DNA from: Verrucomicrobiia bacterium
GTDB lineage: Bacteria; Verrucomicrobiota; Verrucomicrobiia; Verrucomicrobiales; DEV007
DNA length: 64,000 nucleotides
Assembly (NCBI GenBank): GCA_030427505.1
Contig: JAUICH010000016.1
Coordinates: 62,001-126,000 of the forward strand
Direction of reading: 5' to 3'
Shown: one piece after another, positions 17,442 through 25,549 of the stretch
Layout: every line of letters starts with the position of its first letter
Numbering within the stretch: the stretch's first letter is position 1
Notes under the pieces: model-generated
Told to the model about the DNA's origin: nothing
Databases searched by the model: none
The model's input: only the letters and a program-made list of their open reading frames with translations
Program-made: the position numbers and the translations under genes

Positions 17442-18254
17442 CTACATCGCCGCTGTCTTCGGCAGACGAGTGATGCGGCTGGCTGCTTCGTCCTGACCTT
17501 CCTCCATCTTCACCACGGGAGGACCGCTGTAGTCGAGGTCTTCCAAGGCCTCCTTCAGCGTGACCACGCGGGCATAGCGGTCGCGCAGGGTCTTGATGGA
17601 GGCTTCGTGAAGGTCCGGGGTGACGGTGGCGCAACAGTCTTCCACCACGGTTACCAGGTAGCCCAGGTCACAGGCGTCGCGCACCGTGGTGTCCACGCAT
17701 TCGTTCGTGTAGACCCCCACCACGAAGAGGGAATTGATCCCCACGTTCCGCAGCACGTAGTGCAGGTTGGTGGAGGAAAAAACGCCGCTTGCGGTCTTGT
17801 TCACCACGATCTCGTCATTAATCGGCGCTACTTCAGGCAGAAACTCCGCTTCCTTCGAGCCGGGAGGGGCCAGCAGGTCCAGCCGTTTGTGCCCTTTGCT
17901 CCGGTCGCGCCCGTCCATGGTCAGGGACTGGATGCGGGTGTGCATGACTTCCAGGCGCCGGGCGCGGAAGGAGTCCTGCAAGGTTCGGACATTAGGCAGT
18001 ACGTAGCTTTTCAGGGAGGTGAAATAGAAACGTTGTTTGCTCTCGGAAATGTTCGACCGGTCCGGATCGGCGAAGATGCCGTAACCCTCCGCGGCGTCCA
18101 AGTATTGTAAGTCAATGCAGAGTAGCGCGGTATCCCGGGTTTCCAGGGCCTGAAAGTGGGCCGGATTGTCCGTGATGGATTCCCGATAGGTTTCCCGGAG
18201 GGGATCGCTGAAGGAGTCCGCGCCTCTGCGGCGGTCATTGTTCTTTCTTTCCAT
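17442..18254 (-). CDS. Isochorismatase-like cysteine hydrolase
   Basis: A 270-aa hydrolase with the catalytic triad of the family: Asp48 (LLCIDLQY), Lys153 (VVNKTASG) and Cys186 (GVYTNECVDTT). Members split amide bonds in compounds such as N-carbamoylsarcosine, ureidoacrylate, biuret or nicotinamide. It is the last gene of a minus-strand set with an M20 carbamoylase 40 bp upstream, which favours a carbamoyl or ureido substrate. The exact substrate cannot be read from sequence. An N-terminal extension of about 40 residues precedes the core. Confidence 0.85.
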   Translation of the reverse strand: MERKNNDRRRGADSFSDPLRETYRESITDNPAHFQALETRDTALLCIDLQYLDAAEGYGIFADPDRSNISESKQRFYFTSLKSYVLPNVRTLQDSFRARRLEVMHTRIQSLTMDGRDRSKGHKRLDLLAPPGSKEAEFLPEVAPINDEIVVNKTASGVFSSTNLHYVLRNVGINSLFVVGVYTNECVDTTVRDACDLGYLVTVVEDCCATVTPDLHEASIKTLRDRYARVVTLKEALEDLDYSGPPVVKMEEGQDEAASRITRLPKTAAM

Positions 18255-18294
18255 GTTTGAGTCTAAGTATAGACCGCTTTGAGAGTTTGTTCAC

Positions 18295-19551
18295 TCACGC
18301 AGAGGCGAGATCGGTCAGAACGTCCAGAGCAACATTTGCGCCAGCTTCGATGTCGTCCCACGCGGTCCACTCGTGGGGTGAATGACTTACGCCGCCGCGG
18401 CTGGGCACAAAGATCATGGCCACGGGTGCTATGGTGGATACGATCTGGGCGTCGTGAGCGGCGCCGCTGGGCATGCGAATGCTGGGGATTCCCCGCCGTT
18501 TAGCGGCGCGTTCCACGGTATCGACCATGTCCGCGTTGCAGGCCACGGGGGTGATGTTGCCGTGGAACTGAAGGTCCAACATCAGGCCCCGGCGGCGGGC
18601 GATGGCGGACAGCGCCCGCCGCATGGCGGCGCGGAGTTGCTCCAGCACTTCGGTGTCAGTGTCGCGGACGTCCAGGGAAAACTCCACAATCCCGGGCACG
18701 GTGTTCACCGCTCCGGGCAGGATCTGCGCTTTCCCCACCGTGGCGCGGCTGAGTTCGGAGCCGTTCTCTTCCAAGATGCGCGGGATTTCCGCGGCAAATT
18801 CCGCCAGGCCCATGAAGGCGTCTTTCCGCTGGTCCATGGGGGTCGTGCCCGCGTGGTTGGACTCGCCATTGAAGCGGATGCCCCAACTGAAAAGTCCCGT
18901 GATGGCATCCACAATTCCCACCTGGCAGTTGCTCTTGTCGAGGACGGGTCCCTGCTCGATGTGCAGTTCCAGGTAGGAATGCACTGTCTTGGGATCGCGG
19001 CGCGCGTCCAGAGCTTCCAGAGGATCCATGCCGCGCCGCCGCATTTCATCGCCCAGGACGATCCCGTCCAGGTCCTTGGAGTGAAGCTTTTCCGGGGTTA
19101 TCTGGCCGCAGAATGCCTGGGAGCCGAACATGCCGCCAAAGCGGCCTTCCTCGTCAGAAAACGCGATCATTTCCAGGGGCCGCTTCAGTTGCCGGCCGCT
19201 TTCGTTCAAAGAGCGCAGGCACTCCAGTCCCGTTAAGACCCCCAGCGCGCCGTCGAGCATCCCGGCGCAAGGCACCGTATCGATATGGGAGCCAATCAGG
19301 GCCGAAGGCAGTTTTTTTCCGGACTCGCTCTGCGGCGACAACTTGCCAAAGAGGTTGGCCGCGCCGTCGCGCCGGGTTTCCAGTCCGCAGGATTCCATGC
19401 GGTCCGTCAGCCAGCGGCGGGCTTTCATGTCCGCCTCGGTAAAGGCCATGCGATAGATACCGCGGTCGTCCTCGTTGCGGCCGATTTCCGCGAGGTCGAG
19501 GACGTCTTTCTTCAGACGTTCCAGATTGATGGAGAGATTTTTCGTTTTCAT
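18295..19551 (-). CDS. M20-family Zn-dependent amidohydrolase (N-carbamoyl-L-amino-acid hydrolase / allantoate amidohydrolase)
   Basis: A 418-aa metallopeptidase-fold enzyme. Metal-site motifs are visible: IGSHIDTVPCAGMLDGALGV (His, Asp), FSDEEGRFGG (Glu pair) and LELHIEQGPVLD (His). The dimerisation-lid segment HAGTTPMDQRKDA and the C-terminal HSPHEWT are typical of the carbamoylase/AllC group, which releases ammonia and CO2 from carbamoyl amino acids or allantoate. It lies 3 bp downstream of a GNAT gene and upstream of an isochorismatase-like hydrolase, suggesting a nitrogen-scavenging operon. AllC, HyuC and beta-ureidopropionase cannot be separated by eye. Confidence 0.9.
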   Translation of the reverse strand: MKTKNLSINLERLKKDVLDLAEIGRNEDDRGIYRMAFTEADMKARRWLTDRMESCGLETRRDGAANLFGKLSPQSESGKKLPSALIGSHIDTVPCAGMLDGALGVLTGLECLRSLNESGRQLKRPLEMIAFSDEEGRFGGMFGSQAFCGQITPEKLHSKDLDGIVLGDEMRRRGMDPLEALDARRDPKTVHSYLELHIEQGPVLDKSNCQVGIVDAITGLFSWGIRFNGESNHAGTTPMDQRKDAFMGLAEFAAEIPRILEENGSELSRATVGKAQILPGAVNTVPGIVEFSLDVRDTDTEVLEQLRAAMRRALSAIARRRGLMLDLQFHGNITPVACNADMVDTVERAAKRRGIPSIRMPSGAAHDAQIVSTIAPVAMIFVPSRGGVSHSPHEWTAWDDIEAGANVALDVLTDLASA

Positions 19552-19554
19552 GAC

Positions 19555-20016
19555 TCAGGCAGCCGGCGCCGCGGACGGCGGGGTGGGGGAGACGCGCTTG
19601 CGGAACCAACGGCTACCGCCCTCGCTTTCGTAGTGCAGGCGCTTCCAAAAGTCCCGGGCTTGAAAGCGGGCAAAAAGCCTGATGCGTATGACACCGCCCA
19701 AGCGGGCCGCTTCCTCTACCGCCCACACCAGGCAGGAGCCCAGACCCCGGCCGCGAAGGTCGGGGCGGACCTCCAGGTGGCCGAACCAGACCAGTTGGGA
19801 CAGGGGAATCCATTGCAAGCGGACGATACCGGCGGCGACCGGTTTTTCGTCCGAGCCCTCCGCTCCCTCTTCCGCCCAGGAGAAGTTCACGAAAAGCCGT
19901 TCCCCGTTCCAGGTGGTTTGTTCCTGGCGCGGGGCTCCTGCAATCCGTTCCGGGAGAGCGGTTCTCAGCCGGTCCAGCCAGGCGTTTCGTTCGCCGTCTG
20001 GAAGAGATTCCATCAT
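19555..20016 (-). CDS. GNAT-family N-acetyltransferase
   Basis: A 153-aa protein with the acetyl-CoA pyrophosphate-binding signature RPDLRGRGLGSCLV preceded by strand LVWFGHLEV, and a C-terminal ARFQARDFWKRLHYE segment, as in GNAT enzymes. The substrate is unknown. It is the first gene of the operon with the M20 hydrolase (3-bp gap). Confidence 0.85.
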   Translation of the reverse strand: MMESLPDGERNAWLDRLRTALPERIAGAPRQEQTTWNGERLFVNFSWAEEGAEGSDEKPVAAGIVRLQWIPLSQLVWFGHLEVRPDLRGRGLGSCLVWAVEEAARLGGVIRIRLFARFQARDFWKRLHYESEGGSRWFRKRVSPTPPSAAPAA

Positions 20017-20160
20017 CCCTCACGAAACAGGCCGCCAGCCGGGTCTGTCAATTGCAAACCTTTAAGCTTAGTAGGTAGGTTAGAAAAAGTGACGGCATCG
20101 TTGGTGCGGTATGTTACGAAACCCGGCCGGAATCGGTTGGAGCCGGTGGCTCTTGGGCCG

Positions 20161-20745
20161 TTACTCCGATTCTCCAGAAGAGGCGGATTCCCTGGCGTCC
20201 TCCGTGGGGAAAAACAAGAGGGCCGCGCCGTTGATGCAGTAGCGAAGGTTCGTTGGGGTGGAATAGCCTTCGCCCTGGAACACATGGCCCAGGTGACCGC
20301 CGCAGATACTACAGAAGACCTCCGTGCGAATGGTCCCGAATTTGTCATCCGGACGAGTGCCGACGTTAGCCTCCTTCGAAGGAGCGAAAAAAGACGGCCA
20401 GCCGGTATCGAACAAATACCTTTCGTTCGAAGAGAACAGTTCTGTTTTGCAACCCGCGCAGTAGTAGTAACCGGGCCCGTGATTCAGGTAATCCTGGTAG
20501 AGCGTGCCGCCAGCCGGTTCCGTTTTGGAAAGACGCAAGATGGCAAACTGCTGTTCGGTGAGAAGCTTGTGCCACTCGCGCTGGCTCTTTTCCACCTTTC
20601 CCTGAGGCGCCTCGGGCGCTTTTTCCAGCACGGGGATCCGAGCGTCTTCCGCCAGTAGCGGTCCTCCGATGTATGTCATGACGACAGCGCCCATTGCCAA
20701 GACTCCCGCGGTCATTCCAATTCCGAAAATCATCTTCGAGGACAT
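20161..20745 (-). CDS. msrB: Peptide-methionine (R)-S-oxide reductase with N-terminal membrane anchor
   Basis: A 194-aa MsrB. Residues about 5-28 form a hydrophobic anchor or uncleaved signal (IFGIGMTAGVLAMGAVVMTY), placing the catalytic domain in the periplasm. The domain (about 55-185) has the structural zinc pairs CAGC (96-99) and CSIC (145-148), the DTGWPSF and GGHLGHVF motifs, and the catalytic Cys170 in LRYCING. It repairs oxidised methionine in exported proteins. It starts 86 bp after pyrE on the same strand and could be read through from the pyr operon. Confidence 0.95.
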   Translation of the reverse strand: MSSKMIFGIGMTAGVLAMGAVVMTYIGGPLLAEDARIPVLEKAPEAPQGKVEKSQREWHKLLTEQQFAILRLSKTEPAGGTLYQDYLNHGPGYYYCAGCKTELFSSNERYLFDTGWPSFFAPSKEANVGTRPDDKFGTIRTEVFCSICGGHLGHVFQGEGYSTPTNLRYCINGAALLFFPTEDARESASSGESE

Positions 20746-20831
20746 GGTCGAGAGGGGGGGTAGTACGGAAATTCTCCCGCAATCACATCGACGCCATCCC
20801 GGCCAGAATCCTTACCAGAGAATGCCCCGCG

Positions 20832-21434
20832 CTACTCCACCCGCTTGGTGCCGGGGCGGACGGCGGGAATTTTCTCCAGCCACTCGGGGAGCTGATCTGG
20901 AGCGTAGATGGGCAACACGATCTCCATGCAGGCAACCAGGGGAAAGCCTCCAATGGTGTCTTTGCCTGACCGGTTTACGATCACGAACACGCCGGCGATT
21001 TCGCCGCCCTGTCCGGTTACGAAGTCAGTCAGTTCCAGAAAGGTGCCGCCGGTCGTGATGACGTCCTCTACCAGCAAGACGCGTTCGCCCGGCTTGATTT
21101 CGAAGCCGCGCTTCAACTCCATCTTATTGGTTTCCGCGTTGCGTTCCGCGTAGATGGTGCGCGCGTGAATGGCCAGACCCACTTGTTGACCGACGGGCAC
21201 GCCGCCCATGGCGGGGCTGAGCACGACATCGATGCCACCCAGCCCGTTCAGCGCCTCCACACGCTGCTCGATCATGCGCTGAAGCTCCCAGGGATGCTGC
21301 ACGAGCTTCCCTTTCTTAACATAATAGTTTGAGTGATTGCCGGAGGCCAGGATGAAGTGTCCTTCCTCCACCGCTCCGTAGTCTTTCAGTACCTCGATAG
21401 CCTCAGCCGAGGACGCTGGCAATTCGGTCCGCAT
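20832..21434 (-). CDS. pyrE: Orotate phosphoribosyltransferase
   Basis: A 200-aa enzyme joining orotate and PRPP to give OMP. The PRPP-binding loop VLLVEDVITTGGT and the SNYYVKKGKL and PAMGGVPVG segments are plain. The ATG at 21434 is chosen; it lies inside the 3' end of pyrF, giving a 32-bp overlap. Last pyr gene of the operon, followed by msrB. Confidence 0.95.
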   Translation of the reverse strand: MRTELPASSAEAIEVLKDYGAVEEGHFILASGNHSNYYVKKGKLVQHPWELQRMIEQRVEALNGLGGIDVVLSPAMGGVPVGQQVGLAIHARTIYAERNAETNKMELKRGFEIKPGERVLLVEDVITTGGTFLELTDFVTGQGGEIAGVFVIVNRSGKDTIGGFPLVACMEIVLPIYAPDQLPEWLEKIPAVRPGTKRVE

Positions 21435-22170
21435 AGTGTTTCGCTTTCTCTGAGTAGGTCTTGTCCGGCTCCTGGTAGAGGATGCCGCGAGAAACATTGA
21501 TGACGTTCGGCGCTTGGCGGTTCTGGCCCGCCAGGGTTTCCAGATCGCCGCCCTGAGCGCCCAGTCCGGGGATGAGCAGCATGACGTCCGGCACGCGCTC
21601 CAGCACGTCCGCGGAAGCATTGGTCAGCCCCACTACCAGGCCTGCCTGCTCTGGGTGTTGGGCCGCCATGGCGGCGGGCACTTCGTAGACCGAGCGGCCG
21701 TCCTCTAGCGACAGAGCCTGAAGGTCGGCGGAGCCGGGATTGGAAGTCACCCCCAGGAGATACAGGCCTTTGCCTTCATAAGCCAGGAAAGACTCCAAGG
21801 TGTCCGCGCCCAGGTAGGGGCTGAGGGTGACGGCGTCCACGTCCCAGTTTTGGAAGTAGGCCTTGGCGTAGTAATCCTGCGTGGTGCCGATGTCGCCGCG
21901 TTTGCAGTCCAGGATGACGGGCACCTCATTGGGAATCCAGCCGATGAGGTCTTCCAGGAGCTGGTAGCCCGCCGCGCCGAGGGCTTCGAAGTAGGCGATG
22001 TTTGGCTTGAAGCAGGCCGCGAACTCCGCCGTGTCGTCCACCACGTTGCGGAGGAATTCCGCCAGTTCGCCTTCGCCCGCGTGTTGTTCGGGCCGCGGGT
22101 CCAGGCCGACGCAGAGGCGGGAACCGGTGTCCTGGATTCTCTGGCTGAGTTTTTCGCGATAGGTGGGCAT
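21403..22170 (-). CDS. pyrF: Orotidine 5'-phosphate decarboxylase
   Basis: A 255-aa TIM-barrel enzyme that converts OMP to UMP. The catalytic charged network lies in VILDCKRGDIGTT; LCVGLDPRPEQH near the N-terminus and the C-terminal LLIPGLGAQGGD match the longer group-2 PyrF type. It starts 9 bp after pyrC and overlaps pyrE by 32 bp. Confidence 0.95.
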   Translation of the reverse strand: MPTYREKLSQRIQDTGSRLCVGLDPRPEQHAGEGELAEFLRNVVDDTAEFAACFKPNIAYFEALGAAGYQLLEDLIGWIPNEVPVILDCKRGDIGTTQDYYAKAYFQNWDVDAVTLSPYLGADTLESFLAYEGKGLYLLGVTSNPGSADLQALSLEDGRSVYEVPAAMAAQHPEQAGLVVGLTNASADVLERVPDVMLLIPGLGAQGGDLETLAGQNRQAPNVINVSRGILYQEPDKTYSEKAKHYADRIASVLG

Positions 22171-22179
22171 CTTGAGCAG

Positions 22180-23481
22180 TCAGTTTCTCTCCAACAGAAT
22201 CTCTCCTTCCCGTAGCACCATCCAGACCTGTCCGTCCAGGGTCTGGTCCAGGAATGGAGTGTTGACGCTTTTCGAGCACATGAAGTCCCGCGAAAAGGTG
22301 GTGGTGGCGTTGGGGTCGAACACGATGAATTCCGCCGTCCCGCCTTCCACGATGGGCACCGGGTCCAGGCCGATGAGACGCCGGGGCTCCGCGGAGTAGC
22401 GCTTCACTACGAGGTCCCAGCCAAATTTTCCGAGCTTCACAAAGTAGTGGTAAAGTGAAATCACCGCCGACTCCAGACCGGTGATGCCGAAGGGCGCGCT
22501 CACGAAGTCGGTCTTCTTCTCGAACTCCGTGTGGGGCGCGTGGTCGGTCGCGATGACGTCGAACACGCCGTCGATGAGGCCCTGGAGCAGCTCCGCGTTG
22601 TCATGCGCGGTGCGGAGGGGCGGGTTCATCTTGTAGTTCGTGTCGTAGTCCTGAATGTCTTCCTCGTTGAAGATCAGGTGATGGGGCGCGACTTCGCAGG
22701 TGACCTTCACACCCTGGCCTTTGAACCAGCGGATGGCCTCCATGCCCCGTGCCGTGGTCACATGCTGAATGTGCACGTGCGCCCCCGTGTACTGGGCCAG
22801 GCGAATGTCGCGGTCCAGGCAGATTTCTTCACTGATGGCGGGTATGCCCGGCAGGCCCAGCCGGTAGGAGACAGCGCCTTCGTTCATGGCGCCCCGGCCG
22901 CTGAGTTCCATCGTTTCGCAGTGCGAGGCCAGGATGAGTCCAAAGTCTTTCGCGTATTCCATGGCCCGGCGCAGGACGACCGGATTGCTCACCGGCGAAC
23001 CGTCGTCCGTAAGGACCGGCACGCCTTTGGCGTGCATGCCGGCGATCCCGGCCAACTCTTTCCCGGCGCGGCCTTTAGTGATGCAGCCGCTGGTCAGGAT
23101 CGGGATGCGCGAACTGGCTTCCGCGATATCCAGGACCGACTGCACCATGGCGCTGCTGTCGATGGCGGGAATGGTGTTCGGCATGAGCACCATGCCGGTC
23201 ACGCCGCCATTGATGGCCGCGTCCGAACACGCCGCGATGGTTTCCTTGGCCTCACCGCCGGGTTCGCGGGCGTGTACGTGCACGTCGTACATGGCCGGCA
23301 TGAGAACCTTTCCCTGGCAATCGATGACGCGGGCGTTGGCGGGTGCTTCCACGTCTTCACCCACGCGGGTAATCTTGCCGTCTTCGACCAGCACGTTCGC
23401 GGAGAAGAGAACTGGCTCGTCCTCCGCGGCCAAGTGGCCGCCTTTAAAAAACAGTGGGGTCCGGTGGTTGTCGTCACTCAT
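22180..23481 (-). CDS. pyrC: Dihydroorotase (class I type)
   Basis: A 433-aa amidohydrolase cyclising carbamoyl-aspartate to dihydroorotate. The zinc motif DVHVHAREPG (near residue 62), a middle ILASHCET, and IATDHAPHT near the C-terminal third are seen, as in multidomain-like class I dihydroorotases. It overlaps pyrB by 4 bp and is followed by pyrF after 9 bp. With pyrB next to it, it could associate with the carbamoyltransferase as in several bacteria; this is inference. Confidence 0.94.
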   Translation of the reverse strand: MSDDNHRTPLFFKGGHLAAEDEPVLFSANVLVEDGKITRVGEDVEAPANARVIDCQGKVLMPAMYDVHVHAREPGGEAKETIAACSDAAINGGVTGMVLMPNTIPAIDSSAMVQSVLDIAEASSRIPILTSGCITKGRAGKELAGIAGMHAKGVPVLTDDGSPVSNPVVLRRAMEYAKDFGLILASHCETMELSGRGAMNEGAVSYRLGLPGIPAISEEICLDRDIRLAQYTGAHVHIQHVTTARGMEAIRWFKGQGVKVTCEVAPHHLIFNEEDIQDYDTNYKMNPPLRTAHDNAELLQGLIDGVFDVIATDHAPHTEFEKKTDFVSAPFGITGLESAVISLYHYFVKLGKFGWDLVVKRYSAEPRRLIGLDPVPIVEGGTAEFIVFDPNATTTFSRDFMCSKSVNTPFLDQTLDGQVWMVLREGEILLERN

Positions 23482-24434
23482 GAATCTCCTCCTCTTTCAT
23501 CGGTACCCGGTCTCAGCCAGTAGAGGGCGGCCATGCGCACGGCGATGCCGTTTTCCACTTGTTGGTTGATGAGGCTGCGCTCGTACTTCATGGCGTCGTC
23601 GGCGATTTCCACGCCGCGATTCACCGGTCCGGGGTGCATCAGGTAGATGCCTTTTTGCCGCAGGATCTCCACGCGGCGGTTCGTCAGCCCGTAGACGCCG
23701 TGATATTCCGAAAGGCTGGGGAAAAACTGTTCCTGCTGCCGTTCCAACTGCACCCGCAGCAGGTAGACCACGTGGGGTTGCCAATCCAGGGCATCGCCCC
23801 AGTTGGTAAAGGCATGCATGAAGGTGTGCCGGGCGGGGGGCACCAGGCTGCCCGGGCCGAGCACGCTGACCTCCACGCCCAGTTTGTTCAGGATAATGCT
23901 GGTGGACCGCGCCACGCGGGAGTGCAGGATGTCGCCCACGATGAGGACGCGTTTTCCGGCGCTCTCGGGATACACCTCACGCAGGGTAAAGGCGTCCAGG
24001 AGCGCTTGGGTGGGGTGGGCGTGGTAGCCGTCCCCCGCGTTCAACACGGAAGCCCGGGTATGCTTTGCGACCAGTCCGGGAATGCCCGAGTCACCGTGGC
24101 GGATGACGATGTAGTCCGTCCGCATGGCCTGAAGGGTATCTACCGTGTCCAGGATGGATTCCCCTTTTACGACTGAGGAGGTGGAAACCCCGAAGTTCGT
24201 CACGTCCGCGGACAGGCGGTTGGCCGCGATTTCGAAGGACGTCCGGGTGCGGGTGGAGGGTTCGTAGAAAAGCGTGAGGACCGTTTTCCCACGCAGGGCG
24301 GGCACCTTCTTCACGGAACGGCTGAAGAGTTCCTTGAACGGACCGGCGGTCTTCAGAAGAAATTCGATCTCCTCGAGGTCGAGGCTCTCTATGTCGAGCA
24401 AGTCCTTGCGCGGCTTCAGCCCTTCTTCGGTCAT
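23478..24434 (-). CDS. pyrB: Aspartate carbamoyltransferase catalytic subunit
   Basis: A 318-aa enzyme with the carbamoyl-phosphate signature FYEPSTRTRTSFE and the HPTQ motif in GDGYHAHPTQALLDAFT, catalysing the first committed pyrimidine step. No pyrI regulatory subunit lies nearby. Its start overlaps the pyrR stop by 4 bp, so pyrR, pyrB and pyrC are likely translationally coupled. Confidence 0.95.
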   Translation of the reverse strand: MTEEGLKPRKDLLDIESLDLEEIEFLLKTAGPFKELFSRSVKKVPALRGKTVLTLFYEPSTRTRTSFEIAANRLSADVTNFGVSTSSVVKGESILDTVDTLQAMRTDYIVIRHGDSGIPGLVAKHTRASVLNAGDGYHAHPTQALLDAFTLREVYPESAGKRVLIVGDILHSRVARSTSIILNKLGVEVSVLGPGSLVPPARHTFMHAFTNWGDALDWQPHVVYLLRVQLERQQEQFFPSLSEYHGVYGLTNRRVEILRQKGIYLMHPGPVNRGVEIADDAMKYERSLINQQVENGIAVRMAALYWLRPGTDERGGDS

Positions 24435-24985
24435 TTTGATGAGTCTCTGAGGAGAAATACGCCCTCTTTATCGTCGTTTTCCTGGAAACGCACTTTTACA
24501 TATTCCCGCATGGTCGTGTCCAGCGTGAGCGCGACGTAATCGGGCTGGATGGGAAGTTCGCGATTGCCCCGGTCCACCAGCACGGCGAGTTCGATCCTGG
24601 AGGGGCGGCCAAAGTCGATGAGTTCGTGCAGCGCGGCCCGGATGGTGCGGCCGGTGAAAATCACTTCGTCGAACAGGATGATCCGCGCTCCCTCGATATC
24701 GAAGGGAATGTCCGTGTGGCGCAAGACCGGGGTCGAACCGAGGTTGTCGAGATCATCCCGGTAGAGGGAGATGTCCAGGGTGCCGAGCTGCATGTCCGGC
24801 CAGGGTTCTTTGAGAGCCTCCTGGATCCGCTGGGCCAGGGTGACTCCCCGGGTATAGATACCGATAAACGCCGCCGGAGGATCATCCCGGCACGCTTCCA
24901 GAATGGACGAGGCGAGTTCCCGGATCTTTCCGGAAATCCCGGCTTCGTCCAGGACGCATTCTTGGGTCAGCTCGGGTTGGTTCAT
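24431..24985 (-). CDS. pyrR: PyrR bifunctional pyr operon regulator / uracil phosphoribosyltransferase
   Basis: A 184-aa phosphoribosyltransferase-fold protein with the PRPP loop ILFDEVIFTGRTIRAA and IGIYTRGVTLAQRI. PyrR senses UMP/UTP and in many bacteria controls pyr mRNA by attenuation. The ATG at 24985 is used because the longer open frame adds residues not seen in the family. It heads the pyr part of the operon; the 93-bp gap from purE shows no clear PyrR-binding stem-loop or terminator. Confidence 0.93.
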   Translation of the reverse strand: MNQPELTQECVLDEAGISGKIRELASSILEACRDDPPAAFIGIYTRGVTLAQRIQEALKEPWPDMQLGTLDISLYRDDLDNLGSTPVLRHTDIPFDIEGARIILFDEVIFTGRTIRAALHELIDFGRPSRIELAVLVDRGNRELPIQPDYVALTLDTTMREYVKVRFQENDDKEGVFLLRDSSK

Positions 24986-25078
24986 GGCGTGGTGTTTCGC
25001 CCTTTTTGGCCGGCTATCTGAGGATGCAGCGCATGCCCACCCTGACACAGGACAGGCCCCGCGCCATGGCAAACTTGC

Positions 25079-25489
25079 TTAGTTTTCAATCAGCTTCAGG
25101 ATGCGGTGGGCAAACATGCAGGCATTCAGCGGCGCCTGGCTGTGCAGGCCCACGCTGGTCACGGGGACTTCGCCCGGCGCTTGGCTGATGGCCAGCAGGG
25201 CGTCCAGGCCATTCAGCGGGCCGGCCGGAACCGGCACGCCGATGCAGGGAAGCACGCTGTTCGCCGCCACCACGCCCGGCAGCGCGGCGGAAAGGCTGGC
25301 CACGGCCAGGATGACGGCTTTCTCGCCGCTCTTTTCGAGTTTGTCGAGGAACCCAATCAGCTCCGTCAGGTCCCGGTGAACGGACAGCACATGTTCCTCG
25401 TAGTGGACGCCCTGTTCCTTCAGGTAGTCTTTGCCAGCCTTGAGGAAGTGGATGTCTTCTTCGGTTTCATAAATGATGACGGCTTTCAT
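25079..25489 (-). CDS. purE: Divergent PurE-like protein (N5-CAIR mutase family)
   Basis: A 136-aa protein with PurE-like order: N-terminal strand, VLSVHRD (34-40, PurE normally SAHR), SAALPGVVAANSVLPCIGVPV and GLDALLAISQAPGEVPV. The usual GSxSD phosphate-binding loop is replaced by IYETEED, and the GAGGAAHLPG segment by AVASLSAALPG, removing a conserved His. Family membership looks clear, but catalytic competence is doubtful. It lies between purD and pyrR (60- and 93-bp gaps), supporting a purine role or regulation. Confidence 0.75.
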   Translation of the reverse strand: MKAVIIYETEEDIHFLKAGKDYLKEQGVHYEEHVLSVHRDLTELIGFLDKLEKSGEKAVILAVASLSAALPGVVAANSVLPCIGVPVPAGPLNGLDALLAISQAPGEVPVTSVGLHSQAPLNACMFAHRILKLIEN

Positions 25490-25549
25490 GGCGGGTGAGG
25501 AGGAGAGCCCGGGGTGGGAGGCTTGGCGGAACCAGCGGACGGCCCGGGT

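Noticed and set aside
24986..25078. PyrR attenuator between purE and pyrR
   Set aside because: No PyrR-binding loop consensus and no terminator with a T-run could be found on the minus strand.
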